A DNA stretch of 61,759 bases from Bacteroides sp. 214 (lineage in GTDB: Bacteria; Bacteroidota; Bacteroidia; Bacteroidales; Bacteroidaceae). The stretch covers positions 1-61,759 of the forward strand of contig NZ_QVML01000001.1 in the NCBI RefSeq assembly GCF_010501015.1, written 5' to 3'. Position 1 is the first letter of the stretch. The number at the start of each line of letters is the position of its first letter. Of the stretch, positions 25,193 through 33,708 are shown in pieces. The notes beneath the pieces were generated by a model. The model did not search any database, was not told the origin of the DNA, and worked only from the letters and a program-made list of their open reading frames with translations. Made by a program: the position numbers and the translations under genes.

Positions 25193-28100
25193 ATGAAATC
25201 TAACAAACTAACCAATCTACTTGTTTACATTTTCTTCTTTTGCTTTACGTTAAGTATATGCGCTTGTAAACAATTGCCCAAAGAAATTACCCCCTCTGTG
25301 GAGTATGCTTCTTATGTTAAAGCTTATACGGGTGGGGTTATCTCCAGAAATGCTACTGTGCGGGTAGAGTTGGCAAAAGAGCAACCATTGGTGGCTCTAA
25401 ATAGCGAAATAAAAAACAATCCATTTTCTTTCACTCCTTCATTGAACGGAAAGGCATATTGGATAGACAATAATACCATTGAGTTTATTCCCGAAGAAGG
25501 CGGGTTGATACCCGGACAGCTTTACAATGCGACCTTTAAACTTGGCGACTTTGTTGAAACAGATGAGCAACGGAAAAGGTTTGAGTTTAGTTTTCGTGTA
25601 CAAGAGAGTAATTTTTCCGTTAACGTACAACCAATACTTGTCAAGACGTTGCATCCCGATTGTGTCACTATTCAGGGAGAAATCCGTTTCAGCGATGTGA
25701 TGGGAAAGAAAGAAACTGTCGAAAAGATTATCACAGCAAAGCTATCCGGCAAAACACTTCCTGTTGATGTAGAGGCTACACCAGACGGACTTTTCTATAC
25801 ATTTTCCATTGTTGATGTGCCACGAACAGATGATGATACTAAGGTGTTGCTTACCATCAACGGAGCTTCCATTGGTATTGACGAGACTGTGACCCGCGAA
25901 GTTGTTGTTCCTGCCAACCACCGTTTTGAGGTACTTTCCACACAACGGGTAAGTAGTGGCGAAGCTGCGCTGGAAATTGTCTTTACCGAACCTATTGACG
26001 TAACTCAAGATCTGAAAGGACTTATTGTGCTGCAAGGCGCGAGTAACCAAACCATTCAGGTTACTGATAATAAAGTGACTTTGCATTACGAAGAAGGTAA
26101 TATCAATAACCTAAAGCTTACCATTCATGCCGGTATCCGTAGTGTAACCGAAAAAAAGATACTCGAAGATACTTCCGTTTCCTTTAGCCGTGGATTTGAA
26201 AAACCGGCAGTGGAAATTCTTACCAATGGAAGCATTCTGCCCGATTCTAAGAATTTGATTATACCTTTCCGTGCTGTGAGTTTGCATGCGGTAGACCTTA
26301 CGATTGTGCGTATATTCGAAAATAATGTGCTTACTTTTCTGCAGACAAACACTTTGTCGGGCTCTAACGAATTGCGTCGTTCGGGACGGTTGATTTATAA
26401 AAAAATGCTTTTGTTGGATTCCGACCCAACAAAAGACATTACCAGATGGGAAGACTATTCTATAGACCTTTCCGGTATCATCAAACACGAACCGGGTGCG
26501 ATTTATCGCATTATGCTTTCGTTCAAACAATCCTATTCGGCCTATCCGTGCGATGGTAGTTACGAAGCAGGAGCAAAGTTTTCTGCTGGGATTTCAAATC
26601 TGACAGATGAAACAGCCGAACTTGACGACACGGCTTGGGATATACCACAGGCTTATTACAGTATGGATTATGGCGATTATGATTGGGAACAGTATAACTG
26701 GCGCGAACGCGATGACCCCTGCCGTCCTACTTACTACATGATGGCTGAACGGAAAAGTTCCTGCAATGTACTTTCCTCCAATATCGGTGTGATTGTAAAA
26801 CGAAACAGTATGGGAAAGTTATGGATTGCCATCAACGATATTCTTAACACGCAACCATTGCCGAATGTAGATGTAAAAGCTTACAATTTCCAATTGCAAC
26901 GAATAGGAGAGGCTACTACCGACTCTCAGGGATTTGCCGAGATGGAGCCTAAAGGTGTTCCGTTTGTCATTGTAGCCTCGCATAACGGACAAAAAACTTA
27001 CCTGCGTGTGGTTGATGGTGAGGAAAAATCCACCAGCCGTTTTGATGTGGGAGGTAAAGAAATAAAGAAAGGGTTAAAAGGCTTTATCTATGGCGAACGT
27101 GGCGTCTGGCGTCCGGGCGATACTCTGCATGTATCTTTCGTGCTCGAAGACCCCAATAAACGCATCCCTGTCAAACATCCTGTAACTTTAGAACTCTACA
27201 ATCCTCGTGGGCAATTTTATACAAAACAAATCTCTACCGATGGTATAAATGGTTTTTATGCTTTTCATATTCCTACGTATACTGATGATCCCACCGGTTT
27301 GTGGAATCTATATATAAAGGTGGGCGGAGCAGCTTTTCATAAAGCGCTTCGTATTGAAACCATTAAACCCAATCGCTTGAAGATAAACCTCAAATTACCC
27401 AATAATAACCTTATCATAGCTACCAATGGTGATGTGCGTGCTACTCTTTCATCCAATTGGCTAACCGGTGCAACGGCTTCTAACCTGAAGACCAAAGTCG
27501 AGATGAGTCTCTCGCGTGTTACCACGCAGTTCAAGAATTACAGTCAATATGTTTTTAATAATCCGGCTACCAATTTTGAGTTTAGTAAAAAGGAAATTTT
27601 CAACGGTACGCTCAATGCTGTGGGTGATGCTTCCTTTACCATAGAAATGCCCCAATCGGTTAATGCTCCGGGTATGTTGCAGGGAAATTTCACAAGCCGT
27701 GTGTTCGAACCGGGCGGTGATGCCAGTATCAATACTTTAACAATACCTTTTGCACCATTTACTGCGTTTGTTGGTATCAACTTGAATCAACCTTCTAATA
27801 AATATATTGATACAGATACCGACCATGTTTTTGATGTAGTTACAGTCGATGCAGAAGGAAAACCAGTGAATCGTTCTAATCTGGAGTACAAAATTTACCG
27901 CATTGGTTGGAACTGGTGGTGGGAACATAATAATGAGTCGTTCGATTCATACATTAACAACAATAGTATTACACCCGAAGCCACAGGCAAACTATCTACA
28001 GTCAATGGAAAAGCGCAATTCTCTTTCCGCGTAGATTATCCGCAGTGGGGGCGCTATTTAGTGTATGTGAAAGACAGAGAGAGCGGACATGCTACCGGTG

Positions 28101-30772
28101 GTACGATTTTCATAGACTGGCCTGAGTGGCGTGGACGTTCTACCAAAAGTGATCCAACCGGAATTACCATGCTTACTTTTTCACTCGATAAAGCTAGCTA
28201 TGAGGTAGGTGAGATGGTAACGGCTATTATTCCTGCTGCTGCCGATGGTAATGCGCTGGTTTCGCTGGAGAATGGAAGCACAGTGCTCTCTCGCGAATGG
28301 ATAAAACTTTCGGCACAGGAAGATACTAAATATCAGTTTGTCGTGACTGAAACAATGTCACCCAATGTTTATCTACATGTGATGCTGTTGCAACCACATA
28401 CACAAACTGTCAATAACCTACCCATACGTATGTATGGTGTATTACCGGTGCTTGTAAACAATAAACAAACGGTATTGGAACCTATTCTCAAAATGCCCGA
28501 CGTGCTCAGGCCTGAGAAGGAATTTTCTATCTCTGTGTACGAAAAGAGTGGTAAGCCAATGACCTATACCATAGCTATTGTAGACGATGGATTGTTAGAC
28601 CTCACTAACTTTAAAACACCCAACCCTTGGAATGAATTCTATGCACGTGAGGCTTTAGGTGTACGTACGTGGGATATGTACGACGAAGTTATTGGCGCTT
28701 ACTCCGGAAGCTATGGTAAACTCTTTAGTGTGGGGGGAGATCAAGAACTGAAACAGGAAGACCTCAAAGCCAATCGTTTCCGTCCGGTTGTGAAGTACTT
28801 AGGACCGTTTATTGCTGCTAAAGGAAGAACAAACACGCATAAAGTAACCTTGCCTATGTATGTGGGTTCTGTACGTACAATGGTAATAGCCGGTGAAGGA
28901 GGAGCTTACGGTAGCACTGAGAAAACAACGCCAGTTCGCTCTCCTTTAATGATTCTATCCTCTTTGCCACGTGTGCTCAGCATTAATGAAGAAGTACTAT
29001 TGCCTATCAATGTTTTTGCTATGGAAGACGCGGTGAAAGAAGTGACGATAGATGTGGAGACTTCTTCCAATTTGCAACTGGCAGCTGGTAATAAGAACAA
29101 AGTTATTTTTGCCACACCCGGAGATAAAATGTGTTACTTTACATTGAAGACCGGCAAGGTAATAGGTAAAGAAGTAATAAAGATTAAAGCAAGTGGTAAC
29201 GGTCATACTACTGAAGAGAAAATAGAGATAGATGTGCGCAACCCTAATCCTGTCGTATATCAGACTGCAAACCATTTACTTGCTGCAGGAGAGCATACGG
29301 AGCTGAACTACCAATTAGAAACAGCTTCTGAAGATAACTGGGTGAAGTTGGAAGTATCTCGTATACCTTCGGTAGATATCAGTTGTCGTCTCGACTATTT
29401 GTATAACTACAATCACTATTGTACCGAACAAATTGTCTCTAAAGCATTTCCACTGCTCTTCCTCAATATGTTCAAGGATTTAGATAACCAGGAACAAGAG
29501 AACTTGAATAAGGGTGTGCGCGAAGCTATCAAGCATCTCTACGGTAGACAGTTGCCCAACGGTGAATTTGTTTACTGGCCGGGTTATGCGCAAGCCGATG
29601 AGTGGATAACTTCTTATGCCGGAATGTTTCTTTCGTTGGCAAAAGAAAAAGGGTACGATGTAAACCTCGCTGTATTAAACAAATGGAAAGCTTATCAACG
29701 TAGTAGTACACAAAATTGGATGCCTATTCGTCAAGAAGAGAATTGGCTTATGTGGCAAGCAGACTTGCAACAGGCCTTCCGTCTCTATACCTTGGCATTG
29801 AGTGGCGCAGCAGATATGGGTGGGATGAATAGAATGAAAGAGATAGCTAACCTTTCCCAACAAGCCAAGTGGCGACTTGCCGCTGCTTATGCAATGGTTG
29901 GAAAAAATGATGCTGCAAACGAATTGATTTTTAATGCTAAGGCAGAAATTGATGCCTACTCCTCAAACAATGCCGTGTATGGCTCCTCGGATAGAGATGA
30001 AGCAATGATACTCGAAACTCTGGTTTTGTTGAAACGAGAGAAGGAGGCTTTCACGTTGGCACAACGTATAGCAGAACGCTTGTCGCACGAGTCATATTAC
30101 AGTACGCAATCTACAGCATTCTCGCTATTTGCTATGGCTAAATTGGCAGGTATGACTTCGGGGACTATTGACTTTGATTGGGAATTGAACGGAATAAAAC
30201 AAACCTCAATAAAGACTTCTAAAGCAGTACATCAACAACTCTTGCCGATTACTGCATTGAAAGGAAGTGTTATATTAAAGAATAATGGTAATGGCTCGGC
30301 TTATGCTTGCTTACTTACTCGTATGCGTTTAATTGAGGATAACTTGCCTGCTATCTCCAACAATCTACGCTTGAAAGTGATTTACACCGACCTTAATGGT
30401 CTGCCTTTGTCTATAGATAAATTGAAACAAGGAACTGATTTTCTTGCTTCGGTTACTGTAACCAATGTAAATCCGGCTACTGATTATCGTGATATAGCTC
30501 TTACTCATATTATCCCCACTGGTTGGGAAATTTACAATGAACGGATGACGGAAAGCGAAGCAAACAAGGCGCGGTTTGATTACCAAGATATTCGTGATGA
30601 TCGAGTGTTAACGTATTTTAGCCTGCTTCGTGGTGAGTCTAAAACATTCAAGGTGCGCATACAAGCATCTTATGCGGGTATATTTACATTACCTGCCGTG
30701 CAATGCGAAGCCATGTATGATGTAACCGCTAACGCGCGTACTCAAGCCGGACACGTACAGGTAATTCAATAA
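25193..30772 (+). CDS. alpha-2-macroglobulin family lipoprotein (thioester type)
   Basis: 1859 aa from ATG 25193; the TTG six bases upstream is less likely. Lipobox ICAC. Bacterial A2Ms trap proteases in the periplasm and are partnered by PBP1C, which follows 9 bp downstream. Visible parts: an N-terminal Ig-like/MG region, an MG2 domain with RGVWRPGDTLHVSFVLED (about residue 635), the bait region, an A2M central domain (TNTHKVTLPMYVGSVRTMVIA) and a complement-like alpha/alpha toroid with an intact thioester CTEQ at 1410-1413. The C-terminal macroglobulin domain follows. It is longer than E. coli YfhM (about 1650 aa), mainly because of extra N-terminal sequence. The thioester implies covalent capture of proteases. 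Confidence 0.93.
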   Translation: MKSNKLTNLLVYIFFFCFTLSICACKQLPKEITPSVEYASYVKAYTGGVISRNATVRVELAKEQPLVALNSEIKNNPFSFTPSLNGKAYWIDNNTIEFIPEEGGLIPGQLYNATFKLGDFVETDEQRKRFEFSFRVQESNFSVNVQPILVKTLHPDCVTIQGEIRFSDVMGKKETVEKIITAKLSGKTLPVDVEATPDGLFYTFSIVDVPRTDDDTKVLLTINGASIGIDETVTREVVVPANHRFEVLSTQRVSSGEAALEIVFTEPIDVTQDLKGLIVLQGASNQTIQVTDNKVTLHYEEGNINNLKLTIHAGIRSVTEKKILEDTSVSFSRGFEKPAVEILTNGSILPDSKNLIIPFRAVSLHAVDLTIVRIFENNVLTFLQTNTLSGSNELRRSGRLIYKKMLLLDSDPTKDITRWEDYSIDLSGIIKHEPGAIYRIMLSFKQSYSAYPCDGSYEAGAKFSAGISNLTDETAELDDTAWDIPQAYYSMDYGDYDWEQYNWRERDDPCRPTYYMMAERKSSCNVLSSNIGVIVKRNSMGKLWIAINDILNTQPLPNVDVKAYNFQLQRIGEATTDSQGFAEMEPKGVPFVIVASHNGQKTYLRVVDGEEKSTSRFDVGGKEIKKGLKGFIYGERGVWRPGDTLHVSFVLEDPNKRIPVKHPVTLELYNPRGQFYTKQISTDGINGFYAFHIPTYTDDPTGLWNLYIKVGGAAFHKALRIETIKPNRLKINLKLPNNNLIIATNGDVRATLSSNWLTGATASNLKTKVEMSLSRVTTQFKNYSQYVFNNPATNFEFSKKEIFNGTLNAVGDASFTIEMPQSVNAPGMLQGNFTSRVFEPGGDASINTLTIPFAPFTAFVGINLNQPSNKYIDTDTDHVFDVVTVDAEGKPVNRSNLEYKIYRIGWNWWWEHNNESFDSYINNNSITPEATGKLSTVNGKAQFSFRVDYPQWGRYLVYVKDRESGHATGGTIFIDWPEWRGRSTKSDPTGITMLTFSLDKASYEVGEMVTAIIPAAADGNALVSLENGSTVLSREWIKLSAQEDTKYQFVVTETMSPNVYLHVMLLQPHTQTVNNLPIRMYGVLPVLVNNKQTVLEPILKMPDVLRPEKEFSISVYEKSGKPMTYTIAIVDDGLLDLTNFKTPNPWNEFYAREALGVRTWDMYDEVIGAYSGSYGKLFSVGGDQELKQEDLKANRFRPVVKYLGPFIAAKGRTNTHKVTLPMYVGSVRTMVIAGEGGAYGSTEKTTPVRSPLMILSSLPRVLSINEEVLLPINVFAMEDAVKEVTIDVETSSNLQLAAGNKNKVIFATPGDKMCYFTLKTGKVIGKEVIKIKASGNGHTTEEKIEIDVRNPNPVVYQTANHLLAAGEHTELNYQLETASEDNWVKLEVSRIPSVDISCRLDYLYNYNHYCTEQIVSKAFPLLFLNMFKDLDNQEQENLNKGVREAIKHLYGRQLPNGEFVYWPGYAQADEWITSYAGMFLSLAKEKGYDVNLAVLNKWKAYQRSSTQNWMPIRQEENWLMWQADLQQAFRLYTLALSGAADMGGMNRMKEIANLSQQAKWRLAAAYAMVGKNDAANELIFNAKAEIDAYSSNNAVYGSSDRDEAMILETLVLLKREKEAFTLAQRIAERLSHESYYSTQSTAFSLFAMAKLAGMTSGTIDFDWELNGIKQTSIKTSKAVHQQLLPITALKGSVILKNNGNGSAYACLLTRMRLIEDNLPAISNNLRLKVIYTDLNGLPLSIDKLKQGTDFLASVTVTNVNPATDYRDIALTHIIPTGWEIYNERMTESEANKARFDYQDIRDDRVLTYFSLLRGESKTFKVRIQASYAGIFTLPAVQCEAMYDVTANARTQAGHVQVIQ

Positions 30773-30781
30773 CCTGAACAG

Positions 30782-33038
30782 ATGAGGCTGCGTTTACATA
30801 AATTGAAAGCCGGTAACAAGATAATGCTTTGCGTTGTTATCTTGTTACTGGTTATTTATGCCTTCTGTTTGCCGGACAATCTATTTAATGTACCCTATGC
30901 TACCGTAGTCGTTGATCGTAACGGCGAGCTATTAGGTGCACGCATTGCCGATGATGGGCAATGGCGATTTCCCGCCTCTAACACAGTGCCACATAAACTG
31001 GAACGCTGTATTCTTACCTTTGAAGATAGTTATTACTATTGGCATTGGGGTGTAAATCCTGTTGCAATGCTACGCGCCTTGTGGCAGAATTTGAGAGAAC
31101 AGCGCATTGTTAGTGGTGGCAGTACCATAACGATGCAGGTTATTCGCCTTTCGCGTAACCAGCCACGCACTATTGGAGAGAAGCTGCTCGAGATGATTCT
31201 TGCCACCCGTTTGGAGTTTCGTTATTCTAAGAAGGAAATACTAGCACTGTATGTTTCTCATGCGCCTTTTGGTGGAAACACAGTAGGGGTTGATGCAGCA
31301 ACATGGCGTTACTTCGGTCATGCGGCGGATGATCTATCGTGGGCAGAGGCTGCTACCTTGGCAGTACTTCCTAATGCACCCTCCATGATACATTTAGCCA
31401 AGAGTCGCGAAGCTTTGTTAAAGAAACGCAACCGGTTGCTCGCTCGCTTGTATGCCGAAAACGAAATAGATGAGTTAACCTATCAGCTTGCCCTTAGCGA
31501 ACCTTTGCCTGATGAGCCTTTGCCACTCCCACAAGTTGCGCCTCACTTGGTGACGCAATACTATCTGCAGCAAAGAGGAACTACCCATATCGCTACTGTT
31601 GATAAGAATACACAATTGTACATTGAGTCTATCCTCGAACGGTGGAACAATGAATTTATGCGTAGTGATATTCGCAACATGGCAGCACTTGTTATGGATG
31701 TGCAAAGTAATGATGTATTGGCATATTGTGGTAATGTGCATTTTTTGGAACAAACTTCGGGCAATCAGGTAGATGTTATTCGCTCACCACGTAGTCCTGG
31801 CAGTGTTTTAAAGCCGTTTCTCTATTATGCTATACTTGATGAAGGATTGCTATTGCCACATACGCTACTCCCTGATGTTCCGATGAATATCAATGGTTTT
31901 GCACCACAGAATTTCAGTTTGCAGTTCGAGGGTGCTGTTCCGGCTTCAGAAGCACTTGCCCGTTCGCTTAATATTCCGGCAGTTGCCATGTTGCAGCAAT
32001 ACAGTGTACCCCGTTTCCTGGTTTTTTTTACAAAAGATAGGCTTAAAGACAGTAACGAAGTCGTCCGCCCACTACGGACTTTCATTAATACTGGGTGGGG
32101 CTGAAGTTACATTATGGGATGTTGCTTCGGCGTATACCGATATGGCGCGCTCATTGAATGGCGTGGAAAACCATTTCCACGCCGGTGCTGTTTGGCAAGT
32201 ATTCGATGCACTAAAAGAGGTAAATCGTCCCGAAGAACTCGATTGGCGTACCATTCCATCCATGCAAACTATAGCGTGGAAAACAGGAACAAGTTATGGC
32301 TTCCGCGATGCGTGGGCAGTGGGTGTTACTCCTAAGTATGTTGTTGCTGTGTGGGTGGGAAATGCTAACGGCGAAGGTAAACCGGGTTTAACCGGTGCTA
32401 CAACTGCAGGACCTGTTCTCTTTGATATTTTCAATGCACTTCCGCTTTCGTCTTGGTTTGAAAAACCGTATAATGCATTTGTTGAGGCAGAAGTTTGTCG
32501 CCATTCCGGCTGTCTTAGTGGTCGTTTCTGCGAAGAAAAGGATACACTGCTAATTGTACCCAATGGCTTGCGTACAGATGCGTGCCCTTATCATACACAG
32601 GTTACGCTTACAGCTGATGCGCAGTATCGTGTTTACAAAGATTGTATCCAAAGCACTCCCGTATTACAAAAAAACTGGTTTGTACTTCCTCCTGCTTGGG
32701 AATGGTATTATAAACAATATAATCCGCATTATAAACCACTTCCACCACTTTTACCTAATTGTACCGGAGATACATTTGTACCTATGCAGTTTGTCTATCC
32801 ACAGAACGGTGCGCGTGTGGTACTTCCTCGCCAAATGGATGGGAGTGAGGGTGAACTAACTTTTGAATTGGTGCATAGTTACAATGATGCGGTTGTGTAT
32901 TGGCATTTAGACGAAGCATTTGTTGGAACAACAGAAGATTTTCACAAAATAACATTGCAAATCTCTCCGGGAAAGCATCATATTACTGCGGTGGATGGAT
33001 TGGGAAACACAATTTCGGTGAGGTTTACAGTAGAATAA
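30782..33038 (+). pseudogene. pbpC: penicillin-binding protein 1C, interrupted by a +1 frameshift
   Basis: The first frame (30782-32104) encodes a membrane anchor, the GT51 glycosyltransferase (TFEDSYYYWHWGV, SGGSTITMQ) and the transpeptidase Ser-x-x-Lys (PGSVLKPF) and SLN boxes. The second frame (about 32022-33038) continues with HYGLSLILGGAE, KTGTSYGFRDAWAVG and the BiPBP_C tail. They join at T8 (32022-32029): removing one T would read LVFLQKIGLK uninterrupted, the normal family sequence. As written, translation ends at 32104 without the KTG box, so the transpeptidase would be dead. A sequencing error, a true mutation, or transcriptional slippage on T8 are all possible. PBP1C partners the upstream A2M. 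Confidence 0.85.
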
Positions 33039-33060
33039 TCTGTTGACTCTGCCTAAAATA

Positions 33061-33101
33061 AAAAAGCTTATGGCGCTAAATTCGCGAACCATAAGCTTTT
33101 T
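33061..33101. terminator. bidirectional terminator between pbpC and bfr
   Basis: A perfect 13-bp stem AAAAAGCTTATGG (33061-33073)/CCATAAGCTTTTT (33089-33101) with T-rich tails on both strands, between convergent genes. Its core GCTTATGG/CCATAAGC is the same word used in the 22-bp arrays A and E. Confidence 0.85.
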
Positions 33102-33123
33102 GTTTATTTGAAACAGTGAGAGT

Positions 33124-33630
33124 TTATTGAGCTTTTTCTCCTCCAGAACCTACATTCTTACTCCGTTCAATTGATTGAAGAGCCAAATAATTATCACCAA
33201 AATTATTCATGTTATCAATCTCGGTATCGAAATTATCCTGATGATTTTCTTCTTCTATAATTAAATCTTCGAAGACTTGCTTAGATGCAGAATCCAGGTG
33301 CTCTGCACATTCTCTTGCCCATGTGTTATATTCATGGATAGTTTGTGCTTCCATCTCCTCTGCTTTTTTGAGCATCTCTTTTACGTCGTGAATCTTTTCT
33401 ACAGGGGCATTAGCTCTTAATTCTACCTCGCCTTTGAGGAACAAAATGCGTTCGGCAAGCTTCTCCACATGCATCATTTCTGCAATAGCAGTGCGTTTGA
33501 ACTGATTAGCCAAGAATTCGTAACCCATATCATCCAAACGGAAGTGAAAATACATATACTGATGTACTGCAGACATCTCACCGGCAACAGCTTTGTTGAG
33601 CAACTCAATGCTCTTCTCTCTCTTAATCAT
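33124..33630 (-). CDS. bfr: bacterioferritin
   Basis: 168 aa from ATG 33630 (MIKREKSIELLNKAVAGEMSA); the frame extends upstream without family similarity. Iron-storage ferritin: all ferroxidase ligands stand at E. coli Bfr numbering (Glu18, Glu51, His54, Glu94, Glu127, His130), and Met52, the heme ligand, is present, so a heme-binding 24-mer is expected. The C-terminal tail (about 10 residues, NVGSGGEKAQ) is hydrophilic. Monocistronic, convergent with pbpC across a shared terminator. Confidence 0.93.
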   Translation of the reverse strand: MIKREKSIELLNKAVAGEMSAVHQYMYFHFRLDDMGYEFLANQFKRTAIAEMMHVEKLAERILFLKGEVELRANAPVEKIHDVKEMLKKAEEMEAQTIHEYNTWARECAEHLDSASKQVFEDLIIEEENHQDNFDTEIDNMNNFGDNYLALQSIERSKNVGSGGEKAQ

Positions 33631-33708
33631 AATTGCTTTATTAAAGGTTATTCTATTACTTTTCACTATAAACAATAAAAAGAGAGAGATTGTTTACTTA
33701 ATTCTCTG

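Noticed and set aside
30782..33038. Programmed -1 ribosomal frameshift in pbpC
   Set aside because: The change of frame at T8 is +1 (or -2), not -1, and I see no obvious downstream stimulatory hairpin; mutation, sequencing error or transcriptional slippage fit better.
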